A DNA stretch of 64,000 nt from Pseudomonas putida (GCF_002906855.1 NZ_MINI01000048.1:682001-746000); one strand, 5' to 3'. Shown: positions 16,482 to 24,988, counted from the stretch's first letter. Made by a program: numbers and translations. The notes: a model not told the origin generated them from the sequence alone.

Positions 16482-17348
16482 ATGACTTCGTGGACTTTGC
16501 TGGCCGAGCAGCCGGCGTACTTCATCACCCTGGCGGCTGTGCTAGGCCTGTTGGTGGGCAGCTTCCTCAATGTGGTGGTGCATCGCCTGCCGATTATGCT
16601 CGAACGCCAGTGGCAGCGTGAGGCGCAGGAGGTGCTGGGCCTGCCGACCACCGAGCACGAGCGTTTCAACCTGTCCCTCCCCGCTTCCCACTGCCCGCAT
16701 TGCAAGCATGCGATCCGCGCCTGGGAGAACATCCCGATACTGAGTTACCTGGCATTACGCGGGCGCTGCTCGGCGTGCAAGCAGCGGATCAGCGCGCGTT
16801 ATCCACTGGTTGAGCTGGCCTGTGCGCTGGTGTCGATGGTGGTGGCTTGGCATTCCGGCGCAGACATTGAGGCGCTGGCCCTGCTGCTGTTGACCTGGAG
16901 CCTGCTGGCCCTGAGCCTGATCGATCATGACCAGCAGATATTGCCCGATGTGCTGGTGCTACCGACGCTGTGGCTGGGCTTGATCGTCAATGCCTTCGAC
17001 ACCGTGGTGCCGTTGCCCCATGCGCTGTGGGGCGCGGTGGCCGGGTACTTGAGCCTGTGGTCGGTGTATTGGGTGTTCAAATTGATCACCGGCAAGGAGG
17101 GCATGGGCTATGGCGACTTCAAGCTGCTGGCGCTGATCGGTGCCTGGGGCGGCTGGCAGGTATTGCCGGTGACATTGCTGCTGTCATCGGTGATCGGCGT
17201 GGTGGCGGGCCTGTGCCTGTTGCGCGTGCGCAGGCAATCCGTCGGCACGGCAATACCCTTTGGCCCTTATCTGGCCATTGCGGGGTGGATTGCTGTGCTC
17301 TGGGATGATGAAATATACGACTTCTACCTGCAACTGTTTGGAATGTGA
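16482..17348 (+). CDS. pilD: Prepilin leader peptidase / N-methyltransferase PilD
   Basis: 288 residues, a polytopic membrane aspartyl protease that cleaves and N-methylates type IV prepilins and type II secretion pseudopilins. The N-terminal cytoplasmic loop has the four-Cys zinc motif (CPHC...CSAC, residues about 69-100). The catalytic aspartates are in LIDHDQQILPDVLVLP and in GYGDFKLLALIGAWGG. The stop overlaps the coaE start by one base. It starts 2 nt after the pilC stop, indicating translational coupling. Confidence 0.95.
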   Translation: MTSWTLLAEQPAYFITLAAVLGLLVGSFLNVVVHRLPIMLERQWQREAQEVLGLPTTEHERFNLSLPASHCPHCKHAIRAWENIPILSYLALRGRCSACKQRISARYPLVELACALVSMVVAWHSGADIEALALLLLTWSLLALSLIDHDQQILPDVLVLPTLWLGLIVNAFDTVVPLPHALWGAVAGYLSLWSVYWVFKLITGKEGMGYGDFKLLALIGAWGGWQVLPVTLLLSSVIGVVAGLCLLRVRRQSVGTAIPFGPYLAIAGWIAVLWDDEIYDFYLQLFGM

Positions 17349-17971
17349 TGACCACCAAGGCCTTCACCCCCTGGATTCTCGGGCTGACCGGCGGTATTGG
17401 CAGCGGCAAGAGCGCCGCCGCCGAGCGCTTCGTCGAACTTGGCGTGCACCTGGTCGACGCCGACCAGGCGGCGCGCTGGGTGGTCGAGCCCGGCCGCCCG
17501 GCACTGGCCAGCATCGTCGAGCGCTTCGGCCCCGGCGTGCTGCAGGACGATGGCCAGCTTGATCGTGCGGCCTTGCGCCAGCTGATCTTCGCCGACCCGG
17601 CGCAGCGCAAGTGGCTGGAGCAACTGCTGCACCCGTTGATCGGACAGGAGATCTTCAGTTACCTGGCCAAGGCTGAATCACCCTATGCAGTGTACGTGTC
17701 GCCGCTGCTGATCGAGTCGGGCCAGTACCAGCAGGTCCAGCGCGTGCTGGTGATCGATGTACCGCAGGAACTGCAGGTGGCGCGCACCCTGGCGCGTGAC
17801 AACACCAGCCCCGAGCAGGTGCAGGCCATTCTCAAGGCCCAGCTGGCCCGTGAGGAGCGCCTGGGCCATGCCGACGATGTGGTGGTCAATGACGGCGATT
17901 TGGCCGCACTGTACGAGCAGATTGACCGCCTGCACCACTTTTACCTGACTTTACGAGGAGGCCAGCCATGA
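17348..17971 (+). CDS. coaE: Dephospho-CoA kinase
   Basis: 207 residues. The P-loop is GLTGGIGSGKSAAAE at the N-terminus, and the lid and CoA-site motifs DADQAARWVVEPG and HPLI are present. It phosphorylates dephospho-CoA in the last step of CoA synthesis. The start is the ATG at 17348 within TGATG shared with the pilD stop; a GTG one codon earlier is less likely. It overlaps yacG by 4 nt (ATGA). The pilD-coaE-yacG order is standard in gammaproteobacteria. Confidence 0.95.
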   Translation: MTTKAFTPWILGLTGGIGSGKSAAAERFVELGVHLVDADQAARWVVEPGRPALASIVERFGPGVLQDDGQLDRAALRQLIFADPAQRKWLEQLLHPLIGQEIFSYLAKAESPYAVYVSPLLIESGQYQQVQRVLVIDVPQELQVARTLARDNTSPEQVQAILKAQLAREERLGHADDVVVNDGDLAALYEQIDRLHHFYLTLRGGQP

Positions 17972-18168
17972 GCCAGCCATTGACCGTCGATTGCCCGACC
18001 TGTGGCGCACCTGTGGAATGGAACGAGAAGAACGCGTTCCGGCCGTTCTGTTCCGATCGCTGCAAGCTGATTGACTTGGGCGCCTGGGCGGCGGAAGAAC
18101 ACAAGATTCCGGTGGCGCCGGATTCGGAAGATGAGCTGTTCTCAGGGGATCTGGAGCCGCGGCACTGA
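17968..18168 (+). CDS. yacG: DNA gyrase inhibitor YacG, zinc-binding
   Basis: 66 residues with the four-Cys zinc motif (CPTC...CSDRC) and the family motif FCSDRCKLIDLGAWAAEEHKIP. It binds GyrB and can inhibit gyrase. AGGAGG lies 6 nt before the ATG. It is the last gene of the pilC operon; a REP hairpin follows the stop. Confidence 0.95.
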   Translation: MSQPLTVDCPTCGAPVEWNEKNAFRPFCSDRCKLIDLGAWAAEEHKIPVAPDSEDELFSGDLEPRH

Positions 18169-18191
18169 GCTGAATCCTAGCCTGCCTGTGG

Positions 18192-18225
18192 CGGCCTCTT
18201 CGCGGGTTCACCCGCGAAGAGGCCG
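18192..18225. repeat. REP-type hairpin
   Basis: A perfect 16-bp inverted repeat (CGGCCTCTTCGCGGGT ... ACCCGCGAAGAGGCCG, 2-bp loop) lies between the convergent yacG and CbiM-like genes. It is formed by two abutting REP halves and could act as a transcription boundary. Confidence 0.85.
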
Positions 18226-18243
18226 GTACAGCCAATAGAGAAA

Positions 18244-18936
18244 TCAGCGCTCATCATCCTTCCACGGTGCCTGCAGATAGCGGGTGCGGTTGAATGTCTC
18301 CAGCCACTCCGGGCAAAACACCACCAGGGCACTGATCACCATGCCGTTGATGAACGCCTCCGGGAACATCATCAACCACAGGTAGCCGATAAAATCGCTG
18401 AGCCACTCCGGCAGCGCAAAGCGACCATCCAGCCATAACACCCCCAACGCCACCGGCACGCAGATCAGCACCGTCAACGCAGCGGGGAAAAAACCTGAAC
18501 AGAAGATATAAACAAACAGGTTGCGCGGTTGCGCCCGCTCGACCAGGATCGCACACACCTCGGTGATCAGCACCGGCAAGCCCACCAACAGCAAGCCGTT
18601 GACCCCAAGCGCCGCAAGGTCCTGCCGCCCTAGCGCCAGCAACCCCAATTGGGCGAGGAAACCGCCCACAACGGCCAGCGGCCAGTCCAACAACAAGGTC
18701 ACCGCTGTCATGCCGATAAAGTGATACGACACGCCCGTATCGAAATCGCGCCTGACCAGCCACAGGGCAAACAGGCAGAACACCGTGCCAAACAATAGGT
18801 GCTGGCGGCGTCGGTCGGTCACCAACTCGACCCAGCGCGTGCGGCTGGCTGCCCAGATCAGCAACGGCACGTAGCTAAGCCAGCCCACGGCAAGGCTGGT
18901 TGTGGATAAAACCTGCGCGCTGATCACCTGGAACAT
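18244..18936 (-). CDS. CbiM-like membrane protein (ECF transporter permease family)
   Basis: 230 residues with six or seven hydrophobic helices. The C-terminal segment MMFPEAFINGMVISALVVFCPEWL resembles the end of energy-coupling-factor S/permease proteins of the CbiM/BioM-like kind found alone in Pseudomonas. No ECF ATPase or T-component genes are adjacent, so a solo role or an unlinked partner must be assumed. The start at 18936 has AAAGGGA immediately upstream. The substrate is unknown. Confidence 0.75.
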   Translation of the reverse strand: MFQVISAQVLSTTSLAVGWLSYVPLLIWAASRTRWVELVTDRRRQHLLFGTVFCLFALWLVRRDFDTGVSYHFIGMTAVTLLLDWPLAVVGGFLAQLGLLALGRQDLAALGVNGLLLVGLPVLITEVCAILVERAQPRNLFVYIFCSGFFPAALTVLICVPVALGVLWLDGRFALPEWLSDFIGYLWLMMFPEAFINGMVISALVVFCPEWLETFNRTRYLQAPWKDDER

Positions 18937-19037
18937 ATCCCTTTCGGCGGTGTGGACAAACTGAGTCTACACCCTGCCCAGTTTCCCACGCACAAACAGC
19001 ATCTTACCGTCATCGATTAGCGGCTAAGCTTGTTCCC

Positions 19038-19667
19038 ATGGATGACTCAGACTACCTGCGCCTGCTTACCATCCAGGCCGAACAAGCCAATGCCTTTCTC
19101 TCCAACGCCCGCAAGTGGGAGCGGGAGCGGTGGGTGTGCCAGCGTCTGTTGCAAGGGCTGAACATCCCTTACCGCAGCGAGGACTTCACCCCTGCCGGCC
19201 AGGAGCCCCCGGACGTGCTGTTCCGCGATGCGGCATTCGAGGTGTTCTTCGTGCTCGACGAAGGTCGCCGGCTGAATGACGAGTGGCGAGAAGAGCTGCA
19301 GCGTCGGCGCAGTGCCTTTTCCCTGGCCCAGCTGGTGCGCCGCGAAGCCCGCCCCCGGCGCATCGCTGCCGCCGAGCTGCTCGGGCGCCTGGCGCCGACC
19401 CTGCGCAAGAAGGCGCACAACTACCGCGAGCGCGGGCTGGACCTGAGCGAGCTGGACATCATCGCCTTCGCCAGCCTCAAGCGCGAAGTGCTCGACCTCA
19501 ACACCCACTTTCCGCCGCCCACCGAATACCTGCGCCAGGGCTGGCGCTCGCTGTCGCTGGTCGGGCCGACGTTCGCCCGGGTGCTGTTCGCCCACCCCGA
19601 CGCACCGGATTTTCTGCGCGGTAACCTGGGGCGCAGCATCGTCTTCGACGTGGGCATCAGTCTTTGA
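19038..19667 (+). CDS. DUF1780-family protein
   Basis: 209 residues, soluble. N-terminal LLTIQAEQANAFLSNARKWERERWVCQRLL and the following PDVLFRDAAFEVFFVLDEGR match the DUF1780 family, which is restricted to Pseudomonas relatives and located near ndh/yacG. The PDVLFRDAAFEVF segment looks like a restriction-endonuclease-type beta-strand pair (D...ExF), but no activity is established to my knowledge. The ATG at 19038 is without a strong Shine-Dalgarno. Confidence 0.8.
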   Translation: MDDSDYLRLLTIQAEQANAFLSNARKWERERWVCQRLLQGLNIPYRSEDFTPAGQEPPDVLFRDAAFEVFFVLDEGRRLNDEWREELQRRRSAFSLAQLVRREARPRRIAAAELLGRLAPTLRKKAHNYRERGLDLSELDIIAFASLKREVLDLNTHFPPPTEYLRQGWRSLSLVGPTFARVLFAHPDAPDFLRGNLGRSIVFDVGISL

Positions 19668-19800
19668 TCCACTGCCGAGAGTCTTTGCGATGGCGTAAAC
19701 TCGGCGCCAGGGATAGAAAGCATTATCATTTGTTTGAATGCGCCTGCATGAACACTGTGGCGTTCGTGCAGTCACAAACGTCTACCTGACGAGGCCCACC

Positions 19801-19974
19801 ATGACCAGCCGCCTGAACCCGGAAGATCAGCGTCGTGTCGATGAGTATCTGCGAGCCCCCCAGCACCAAGTCGAGCGCCGGCCTTTTCGGCCCTGGCTGC
19901 TCCTTGTGCTGGTACTGGCCGTGACCATCGGGTTGGGTCTCATCAGCCGCCTGCTGAGTGAACTGGTGCTATGA
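19801..19974 (+). CDS. DUF3094-family small membrane protein
   Basis: 57 residues. A polar N-terminal half (LNPEDQRRVDEYLRAPQHQVERRPFRP) is followed by one transmembrane helix (WLLLVLVLAVTIGLGLISRLL). This matches the small DUF3094 proteins found upstream of ndh in pseudomonads. The start at 19801 has GAGG 6 nt upstream; an earlier ATG at 19738 would add 21 unconserved-looking residues. It is 84 nt from ndh in the same direction. Confidence 0.85.
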   Translation: MTSRLNPEDQRRVDEYLRAPQHQVERRPFRPWLLLVLVLAVTIGLGLISRLLSELVL

Positions 19975-20058
19975 GCTGCTTTGCGCTCGCCCTCTCCTCG
20001 CGCAGTTTGCGGCCGGCCCCTGGGGCCACGAATTCCGTAAACCTTATGAGATATCCCC

Positions 20059-21354
20059 ATGACTCATCGCATCGTGATTGTCGGCGGCGGCGCCGGCGGC
20101 CTGGAACTGGCGACCCGCCTGGGTAAAAGCCTGGGCAAGCGCAAGCAGGCCGAGATCACCCTGGTCGACGCCAACCTCACGCACATCTGGAAACCCCTGC
20201 TGCACGAAGTGGCCGCCGGCTCGCTGAACTCCTCGGAAGACGAACTGAACTACGTGGCCCAGGCCAAGTGGAACCACTTCAACTTCCAGCTGGGGCGCAT
20301 GAGCGGCCTGGACCGTGAAGGCAAGCAGATCCAACTGGCTGCCACCCTCGATGAAGAAGGCCGCGAGCTGCTGCCTGCGCGCACCCTGGGCTACGACACC
20401 CTGGTCATCGCCGTCGGCTCCAACACCAACGACTTCGGCACCTTGGGCGCGGCGCAGCACTGCCTGTTCCTTGACACCCGCAAGCAGGCCGAGCGTTTCC
20501 ACCAGCAGCTGCTGAACCACTACCTGCGTGCCCACGCCGGCGACGTGGCCAGCGAGCAGATCAGCGTGGCTATCGTCGGCGCCGGTGCCACCGGTGTGGA
20601 ACTGGCGGCCGAGCTGCACCACGCGGCCCATGAACTGGCGGCTTATGGCCTGGATCGCATCCAGCCCAAGGACATGCATATCACCATCATCGAGGCCGGC
20701 CCGCGCGTGCTGCCTGCGCTGCCGGAGCGTATCAGCGTGCCGGTGCACAAGACCCTGGAAAAACTTGGGGTGAAGGTGATGACCAACGCGGCCGTCAGTG
20801 AAGTGACCGAGGACGGCCTGAAGACCAAGGACGGTGAAGTGATCCAGGCCAGCCTCAAGGTGTGGGCGGCGGGTATCCGTGCGCCGGGCTTCCTCAAGGA
20901 CATCGACGGCCTGGAAACCAACCGCATCAACCAGCTGGTGGTGCGCCCTACCCTGCAGACCACCCGCGACGACAACATCTTCGCTTTCGGTGACTGTGCC
21001 GCGTGCCCGCAACCGGGTAGCGACCGCAACGTGCCACCACGGGCCCAGGCCGCGCACCAGCAGGCTTCGATGCTGGCGCAGAGCCTGAAGGCGCGCCTTG
21101 AGAACAAGGCGCTGCCGACCTACGAGTACAAGGATTACGGTTCGCTGGTGTCGCTGTCGCGCTTCTCCGCAGTGGGCAACCTGATGGGTAACCTGATGGG
21201 CAGCGTGAAGCTGGAGGGCTGGCTGGCGCGGATGTTCTACGTGTCGCTGTACCGCATGCACCAGATGGCGCTGTATGGGTTCGTCCGCACGGCGTTGATG
21301 ATGCTGGGCAGCAAGATCGGTCGGGGCACAGAGCCACGATTGAAGCTGCACTGA
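20059..21354 (+). CDS. ndh: Type II NADH:quinone oxidoreductase
   Basis: 431 residues, a membrane-associated FAD enzyme that passes electrons from NADH to ubiquinone without pumping protons. The FAD dinucleotide motif is VIVGGGAGGLELATRLG at the N-terminus. The second (NADH) motif is VAIVGAGATGVELAAEL near residue 175. The FAD-binding NIFAFGDCAACPQPG follows at about 310. The C-terminal amphipathic region (NLMGNLMGSVKLEGWLARMFYVSLYRMHQ) anchors it to the membrane. An intrinsic terminator follows. Confidence 0.95.
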   Translation: MTHRIVIVGGGAGGLELATRLGKSLGKRKQAEITLVDANLTHIWKPLLHEVAAGSLNSSEDELNYVAQAKWNHFNFQLGRMSGLDREGKQIQLAATLDEEGRELLPARTLGYDTLVIAVGSNTNDFGTLGAAQHCLFLDTRKQAERFHQQLLNHYLRAHAGDVASEQISVAIVGAGATGVELAAELHHAAHELAAYGLDRIQPKDMHITIIEAGPRVLPALPERISVPVHKTLEKLGVKVMTNAAVSEVTEDGLKTKDGEVIQASLKVWAAGIRAPGFLKDIDGLETNRINQLVVRPTLQTTRDDNIFAFGDCAACPQPGSDRNVPPRAQAAHQQASMLAQSLKARLENKALPTYEYKDYGSLVSLSRFSAVGNLMGNLMGSVKLEGWLARMFYVSLYRMHQMALYGFVRTALMMLGSKIGRGTEPRLKLH

Positions 21355-21364
21355 TAAAAATCGG

Positions 21365-21391
21365 AGGGTCGCTCAGGCGGCCCTTCTTTTT
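21365..21391 (+). terminator. Terminator of ndh
   Basis: AGGGTCGC / GCGGCCCT form an 8-bp stem with one G-U pair and a TCAG loop, followed by TCTTTTT, 11 nt after the ndh stop. Confidence 0.85.
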
Positions 21392-21415
21392 GACCATTTT
21401 TTCGAGGCAAATGAA

Positions 21416-21443
21416 AAAGGGCATCTCGTTCGAGATGCCCTTT
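21416..21443 (-). terminator. Terminator after the second tRNA-Lys
   Basis: A perfect 13-bp inverted repeat (AAAGGGCATCTCG / CGAGATGCCCTTT). On the minus strand it is followed by TTCATTT, directly downstream of the last tRNA-Lys. Confidence 0.85.
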
Positions 21444-21448
21444 GTTCA

Positions 21449-21524
21449 TGGTGGGTCGTGTAGGATTCGAACCTACGACCAATTGGTTAAAAGCCAACTG
21501 CTCTACCAACTGAGCTAACGACCC
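21449..21524 (-). tRNA. tRNA-Lys (TTT), copy 2
   Basis: 76 nt, GGGTCGTTAGCTCAGTTGGT... ending ACGACCCACCA. The anticodon loop reads CTTTTAA (anticodon TTT). It is identical in sequence to the copy at 21657-21732. CCA is encoded. Confidence 0.96.
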
Positions 21525-21529
21525 AAAAA

Positions 21530-21606
21530 TGGTCGGGGTGAGGGGATTCGAACTCCTGACATCCTGCTCCCAAAGCAGGCGCGCTACCGGACTGCGCTAC
21601 ACCCCG
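21530..21606 (-). tRNA. tRNA-Pro (TGG), copy 2
   Basis: 77 nt, CGGGGTGTAGCGCAGTCCGG... ending CACCCCGACCA. The anticodon loop reads CTTTGGGAG (anticodon TGG). It is identical to the copy at 21739-21815. Confidence 0.96.
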
Positions 21607-21617
21607 AGGTCTTGCTT

Positions 21618-21653
21618 AAAAAAAAGGGCACCTCGCTCGAGATGCCCCTTTTT
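21618..21653 (-). terminator. Terminator after the first tRNA-Lys
   Basis: The minus strand reads GGGCATCTCG AG CGAGGTGCCC followed by eight T, with A-rich sequence on the other side. It separates the two Pro-Lys pairs, so the distal pair would need read-through or a promoter of its own. Confidence 0.82.
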
Positions 21654-21656
21654 ACA

Positions 21657-21732
21657 TGGTGGGTCGTGTAGGATTCGAACCTACGACCAATTGGTTAAAA
21701 GCCAACTGCTCTACCAACTGAGCTAACGACCC
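21657..21732 (-). tRNA. tRNA-Lys (TTT), copy 1
   Basis: 76 nt, identical to 21449-21524, with anticodon TTT and encoded CCA. It is the third gene of the minus-strand tRNA cluster. Confidence 0.96.
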
Positions 21733-21738
21733 GGAAAA

Positions 21739-21815
21739 TGGTCGGGGTGAGGGGATTCGAACTCCTGACATCCTGCTCCCAAAGCAGGCGCGCTACCGGA
21801 CTGCGCTACACCCCG
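21739..21815 (-). tRNA. tRNA-Pro (TGG), copy 1
   Basis: 77 nt, identical to 21530-21606, with anticodon TGG and encoded CCA. Confidence 0.96.
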
Positions 21816-21819
21816 AGAT

Positions 21820-21895
21820 TGGCTCCGCGACCTGGACTCGAACCAGGGACCCAATGATTAACAGTCATTTGCTCTACCGACTGAGCTATCGCGGA
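21820..21895 (-). tRNA. tRNA-Asn (GTT)
   Basis: 76 nt, TCCGCGATAGCTCAGTCGGT... ending GTCGCGGAGCCA. The anticodon loop reads CTGTTAA (anticodon GTT). It is the promoter-proximal gene of the cluster. Confidence 0.96.
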
Positions 21896-21997
21896 ACTGA
21901 ACTTCGGTACAACTTACTTCACTGCTACTCCGAAGACTGTGTTCGCTTCGGACTCTTTAGCTTCTTCGCTTTCGCGTTGTCGCTGCTGAGGCCGGCT

Positions 21998-22025
21998 ATT
22001 CTACATTCTTCGTTTTGCTTGTCAA
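21998..22025 (-). promoter_or_regulatory. Sigma70 promoter of the tRNA cluster
   Basis: The minus strand has TTGACA (22025-22020), a 16-nt spacer and TAGAAT (22003-21998), followed by a GC-rich discriminator (AGCCGGCC) typical of stringent stable-RNA promoters, about 100 nt before tRNA-Asn. A second weaker pair (TTGCAT, 17 nt, TAATAT) lies further upstream near 22115-22145. Confidence 0.8.
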
Positions 22026-22040
22026 CCACTTTTTTTCATT

Positions 22041-22062
22041 CAACTTACTGATTTGTAAGTTG
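22041..22062. repeat. 8-bp perfect hairpin upstream of the tRNA promoter
   Basis: CAACTTAC TGATTT GTAAGTTG, followed on the plus strand by TTTT. It lies between the tRNA promoter and the clpB 3' region. The remainder of 21896-22279 shows no gene. A REP half occurs at 22204-22231. Confidence 0.5.
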
Positions 22063-22240
22063 TTTTGCGGTCACCGATGTTGCTGGTGATTCGCTTAGTG
22101 CCTGACAACGCGGCGTATATTAGGGGCACTCGATTTTTGATGCAAGCAGAAATTTCAAAAATTTCAGCAAGTTATCCCAAATGCCCGGAAAGCCCCGGAT
22201 TTGCTGGGCTTGTCCCGCGAAGAGGCCACAGGAAGACACA

Positions 22241-22265
22241 AAAAAGCCCCGCCGAAGCGGGGCTT
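22241..22265 (-). terminator. Terminator of clpB
   Basis: The minus strand reads AAGCCCCGC TTCG GCGGGGCTT followed by TTTT, 15 nt after the clpB stop. Confidence 0.9.
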
Positions 22266-22279
22266 GTTCACACCTGCAA

Positions 22280-24844
22280 TCAGGCAAAGACGATTTCGTC
22301 GCCTTCCACCTTGGCGGTAATCGCCGTCCCTGGGATGAACTTGCCTGCCAGGATCAGCTGCGCCAGCGGGTTTTCGATCCAGCGCTGGATCGCCCGCTTC
22401 AGCGGCCGTGCGCCATATACCGGGTCGTAACCCACAGCGATCAACTTGTCCAAGGCCTCTGGGCTCAGGCTCAGCGACAGTTCGCGTTCGAGCAGGCGGC
22501 TGCGCAGGCGGCCAAGCTGGATCTCGGTAATACCGGCGATCTGCTCGCGGCCCAGTGGCTCGAACACCACCACTTCGTCGATCCGGTTGATGAATTCCGG
22601 ACGGAAGTGCGAACCCACTGCGTCCATCACCGCCGCACGCTGCGCCTCGCGATCCCCCACCAGCTCCTGGATCTGCGCAGAGCCCAGGTTGGAGGTCATC
22701 ACGATCACCGTGTTGCGGAAGTCCACGGTGCGGCCATGGCTGTCAGTCAGGCGGCCGTCTTCCAGCACCTGCAGCAGCACGTTGAACACATCCGGGTGAG
22801 CCTTCTCCACTTCATCCAGCAGTACCACCGAGTACGGCTTGCGGCGCACGGCCTCGGTCAGGTAACCGCCCTCTTCATAACCAACGTAGCCTGGCGGGGC
22901 GCCGATCAGGCGAGCCACGGAGTGTTTCTCCATAAACTCGGACATGTCGATGCGTACCATGGCCTCTTCAGTGTCGAACAGGAACTCGGCCAGCGCCTTG
23001 CACAGCTCGGTCTTGCCCACGCCGGTCGGGCCAAGGAACAGGAACGAACCACTTGGCCGGTTAGGGTCGGACAGCCCCGCACGCGAACGGCGCACGGCGT
23101 TGGCAACAGCAGTAACTGCCTCGCTTTGGCCGATCACCCGCTGGTGCAGCAGTTCTTCCATCTTCAGCAGCTTCTCGCGCTCGCCTTCGAGCATCTTCGC
23201 AACCGGGATACCGGTCCACTTGGACACCACTTCGGCGATCTCTTCCTCGGTGACCTTGTTGCGCAGCAACTGGTTCTCGGTCTTGCCGTGCTGGTCAACC
23301 ATCTGCAGGCTGCGCTCCAGGTCCGGGATTACCCCGTACTGCAGCTCGGCCATGCGGCTCAGGTCACCTTTGCGACGGGCGCTTTCCAGCTCCTGGCGGG
23401 CCTGCTCGATCTTTTGCTGAATCTGCGCCGAGCCCTGCACTTCGGCTTTTTCCGACGCCCAGATCTCTTCCAGGTCGGAATACTCGCGCTCCAGCCGCTC
23501 GATTTCTTCGGTGAGCTTTTCGAGGCGCTTCTTGGCCGCCTCGTCTTCTTCCTTCTTCAGCGCCTGGGATTCCACCTTCAGCTGGATCAGGCGACGGTCG
23601 AGGCGGTCGAGCACTTCCGGCTTGGAGTCAATCTCCATGCGGATGCGGCTGGCCGCTTCGTCGATCAGGTCGATGGCCTTGTCCGGCAGCTGGCGGTCGG
23701 TGATGTAGCGGTGGCTGAGCTTGGCTGCAGCGATGATTGCACCGTCGGTGATGGCCACCTTGTGGTGCACTTCATAGCGCTCTTTCAGGCCGCGCAGGAT
23801 GGCGATGGTGTCTTCCTCGCTGGGCTCTTCCACCAGCACTTTCTGGAAACGCCGCTCCAGCGCCGCATCCTTCTCGATGAACTGACGGTATTCGTTGAGC
23901 GTGGTGGCACCAACGCAGTGCAGCTCGCCACGGGCCAGGGCCGGCTTGAGCATGTTGCCGGCGTCCATGGCGCCCTCGCCTTTGCCGGCGCCGACCATGG
24001 TGTGCAGCTCGTCGATGAACAGGATGATCTGGCCTTCCTGTTTGGAAAGCTCGTTGAGCAGGCCTTTGAGGCGCTCTTCGAACTCGCCGCGGTACTTGGC
24101 ACCGGCGATCAGCGCGCCCATGTCCAGCGCCAGCAGGCGCTTGCCTTTCAGGCCATCGGGCACTTCGCCGTTGATGATGCGCTGGGCCAGGCCTTCGGCG
24201 ATGGCGGTCTTACCCACGCCAGGCTCACCGATCAGCACCGGGTTGTTCTTGGTGCGACGCTGAAGCACCTGCACAGTGCGGCGGATTTCGTCGTCACGGC
24301 CGATCACCGGGTCGAGCTTGCCTTCTTCTGCGCGCTTGGTCAGGTCGACGGTGTACTTGTCCAGGGCCTGGCGCGATTCTTCGGCGTTGGCGTCATTCAC
24401 CGCCGCACCGCCGCGCAGATTGTTGATGGCGTTTTCCAGGGCCTTCTTGCTCACACCTTGGCTGAGCAGCAGCTTGCCGAGCTTGCTGTTCTCGTCCATG
24501 GCGGCGAGCACCACCAGTTCGCTGGAAATGAACTGGTCGCCCTTCTGCTGGGCCAGACGGTCGGCCTGGTTGAGCAGGCGCGCCAGGTCCTGCGACATGT
24601 TCACGTCACCGGTAGGGTTCTGGATTTTCGGTAATTGGTCGAGTTCTTTAACCAATGCCTGGCGCAGGCTGTTGATGTCGAAGCCAACCTGCATCAGCAG
24701 CGGCTTGATCGAACCGCCCTGCTGTTCGAGCAGTGCCTGCAACAGGTGCACGGGCTCGATGGCTGGGTGGTCCATGCCAACGGCCAGGGATTGGGCATCG
24801 GATATTGCAAGCTGGAGCTTGCTGGTCAAACGGTCTATTCGCAT
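22280..24844 (-). CDS. clpB: Chaperone ClpB, AAA+ disaggregase
   Basis: 854 residues, full family length. The N-terminal Clp repeat domain (MRIDRLTSKLQLAISDAQSLA) is followed by AAA-1 with Walker A GEPGVGKT (about residue 206) and Walker B ILFIDELH. A long coiled-coil middle domain (about 410-520, rich in E/K/R/L) precedes AAA-2 with Walker A GPTGVGKTELCKALAEF (about 605) and VVLLDEVEKAHPDV. It resolves protein aggregates together with DnaK/DnaJ. The start at 24844 has AAGGAAGG 6-13 nt upstream. A sigma32-type promoter lies 79-107 nt upstream. It is followed by a terminator and is monocistronic. Confidence 0.98.
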   Translation of the reverse strand: MRIDRLTSKLQLAISDAQSLAVGMDHPAIEPVHLLQALLEQQGGSIKPLLMQVGFDINSLRQALVKELDQLPKIQNPTGDVNMSQDLARLLNQADRLAQQKGDQFISSELVVLAAMDENSKLGKLLLSQGVSKKALENAINNLRGGAAVNDANAEESRQALDKYTVDLTKRAEEGKLDPVIGRDDEIRRTVQVLQRRTKNNPVLIGEPGVGKTAIAEGLAQRIINGEVPDGLKGKRLLALDMGALIAGAKYRGEFEERLKGLLNELSKQEGQIILFIDELHTMVGAGKGEGAMDAGNMLKPALARGELHCVGATTLNEYRQFIEKDAALERRFQKVLVEEPSEEDTIAILRGLKERYEVHHKVAITDGAIIAAAKLSHRYITDRQLPDKAIDLIDEAASRIRMEIDSKPEVLDRLDRRLIQLKVESQALKKEEDEAAKKRLEKLTEEIERLEREYSDLEEIWASEKAEVQGSAQIQQKIEQARQELESARRKGDLSRMAELQYGVIPDLERSLQMVDQHGKTENQLLRNKVTEEEIAEVVSKWTGIPVAKMLEGEREKLLKMEELLHQRVIGQSEAVTAVANAVRRSRAGLSDPNRPSGSFLFLGPTGVGKTELCKALAEFLFDTEEAMVRIDMSEFMEKHSVARLIGAPPGYVGYEEGGYLTEAVRRKPYSVVLLDEVEKAHPDVFNVLLQVLEDGRLTDSHGRTVDFRNTVIVMTSNLGSAQIQELVGDREAQRAAVMDAVGSHFRPEFINRIDEVVVFEPLGREQIAGITEIQLGRLRSRLLERELSLSLSPEALDKLIAVGYDPVYGARPLKRAIQRWIENPLAQLILAGKFIPGTAITAKVEGDEIVFA

Positions 24845-24922
24845 GGTGTACCTTCCTTAAAAGGGCAGGTCGGAGCGATGGACAGCGCCTGTTTATGAAG
24901 AAACCTGCCTGAGATGACCTTA

Positions 24923-24951
24923 TAGATAAGGCTGATTCTGGAAGATTCAAG
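24923..24951 (-). promoter_or_regulatory. Candidate sigma32 (heat-shock) promoter of clpB
   Basis: The minus strand has CTTGAA (24951-24946), a 14-nt spacer and CCTTATCTA (24931-24923). The -35 matches the sigma32 consensus CTTGAA fully and the -10 matches CCCCATNTA at most positions. It lies directly upstream of clpB, a classic heat-shock gene. Confidence 0.7.
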
Positions 24952-24988
24952 CGTAGCGGGCTTGACCGGGGTCAACTTGCTGGATCAG

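Noticed and set aside
18895..18912. DnaA-box-like TGTGGATAA at the start of the CbiM-like gene
   Set aside because: Single isolated match near a coding start; expected by chance in 64 kb.
22181..24634. 817-codon plus-strand frame opposite clpB
   Set aside because: Antisense shadow of a high-GC gene; rich in His/Gln/Leu as expected from reversed codons.
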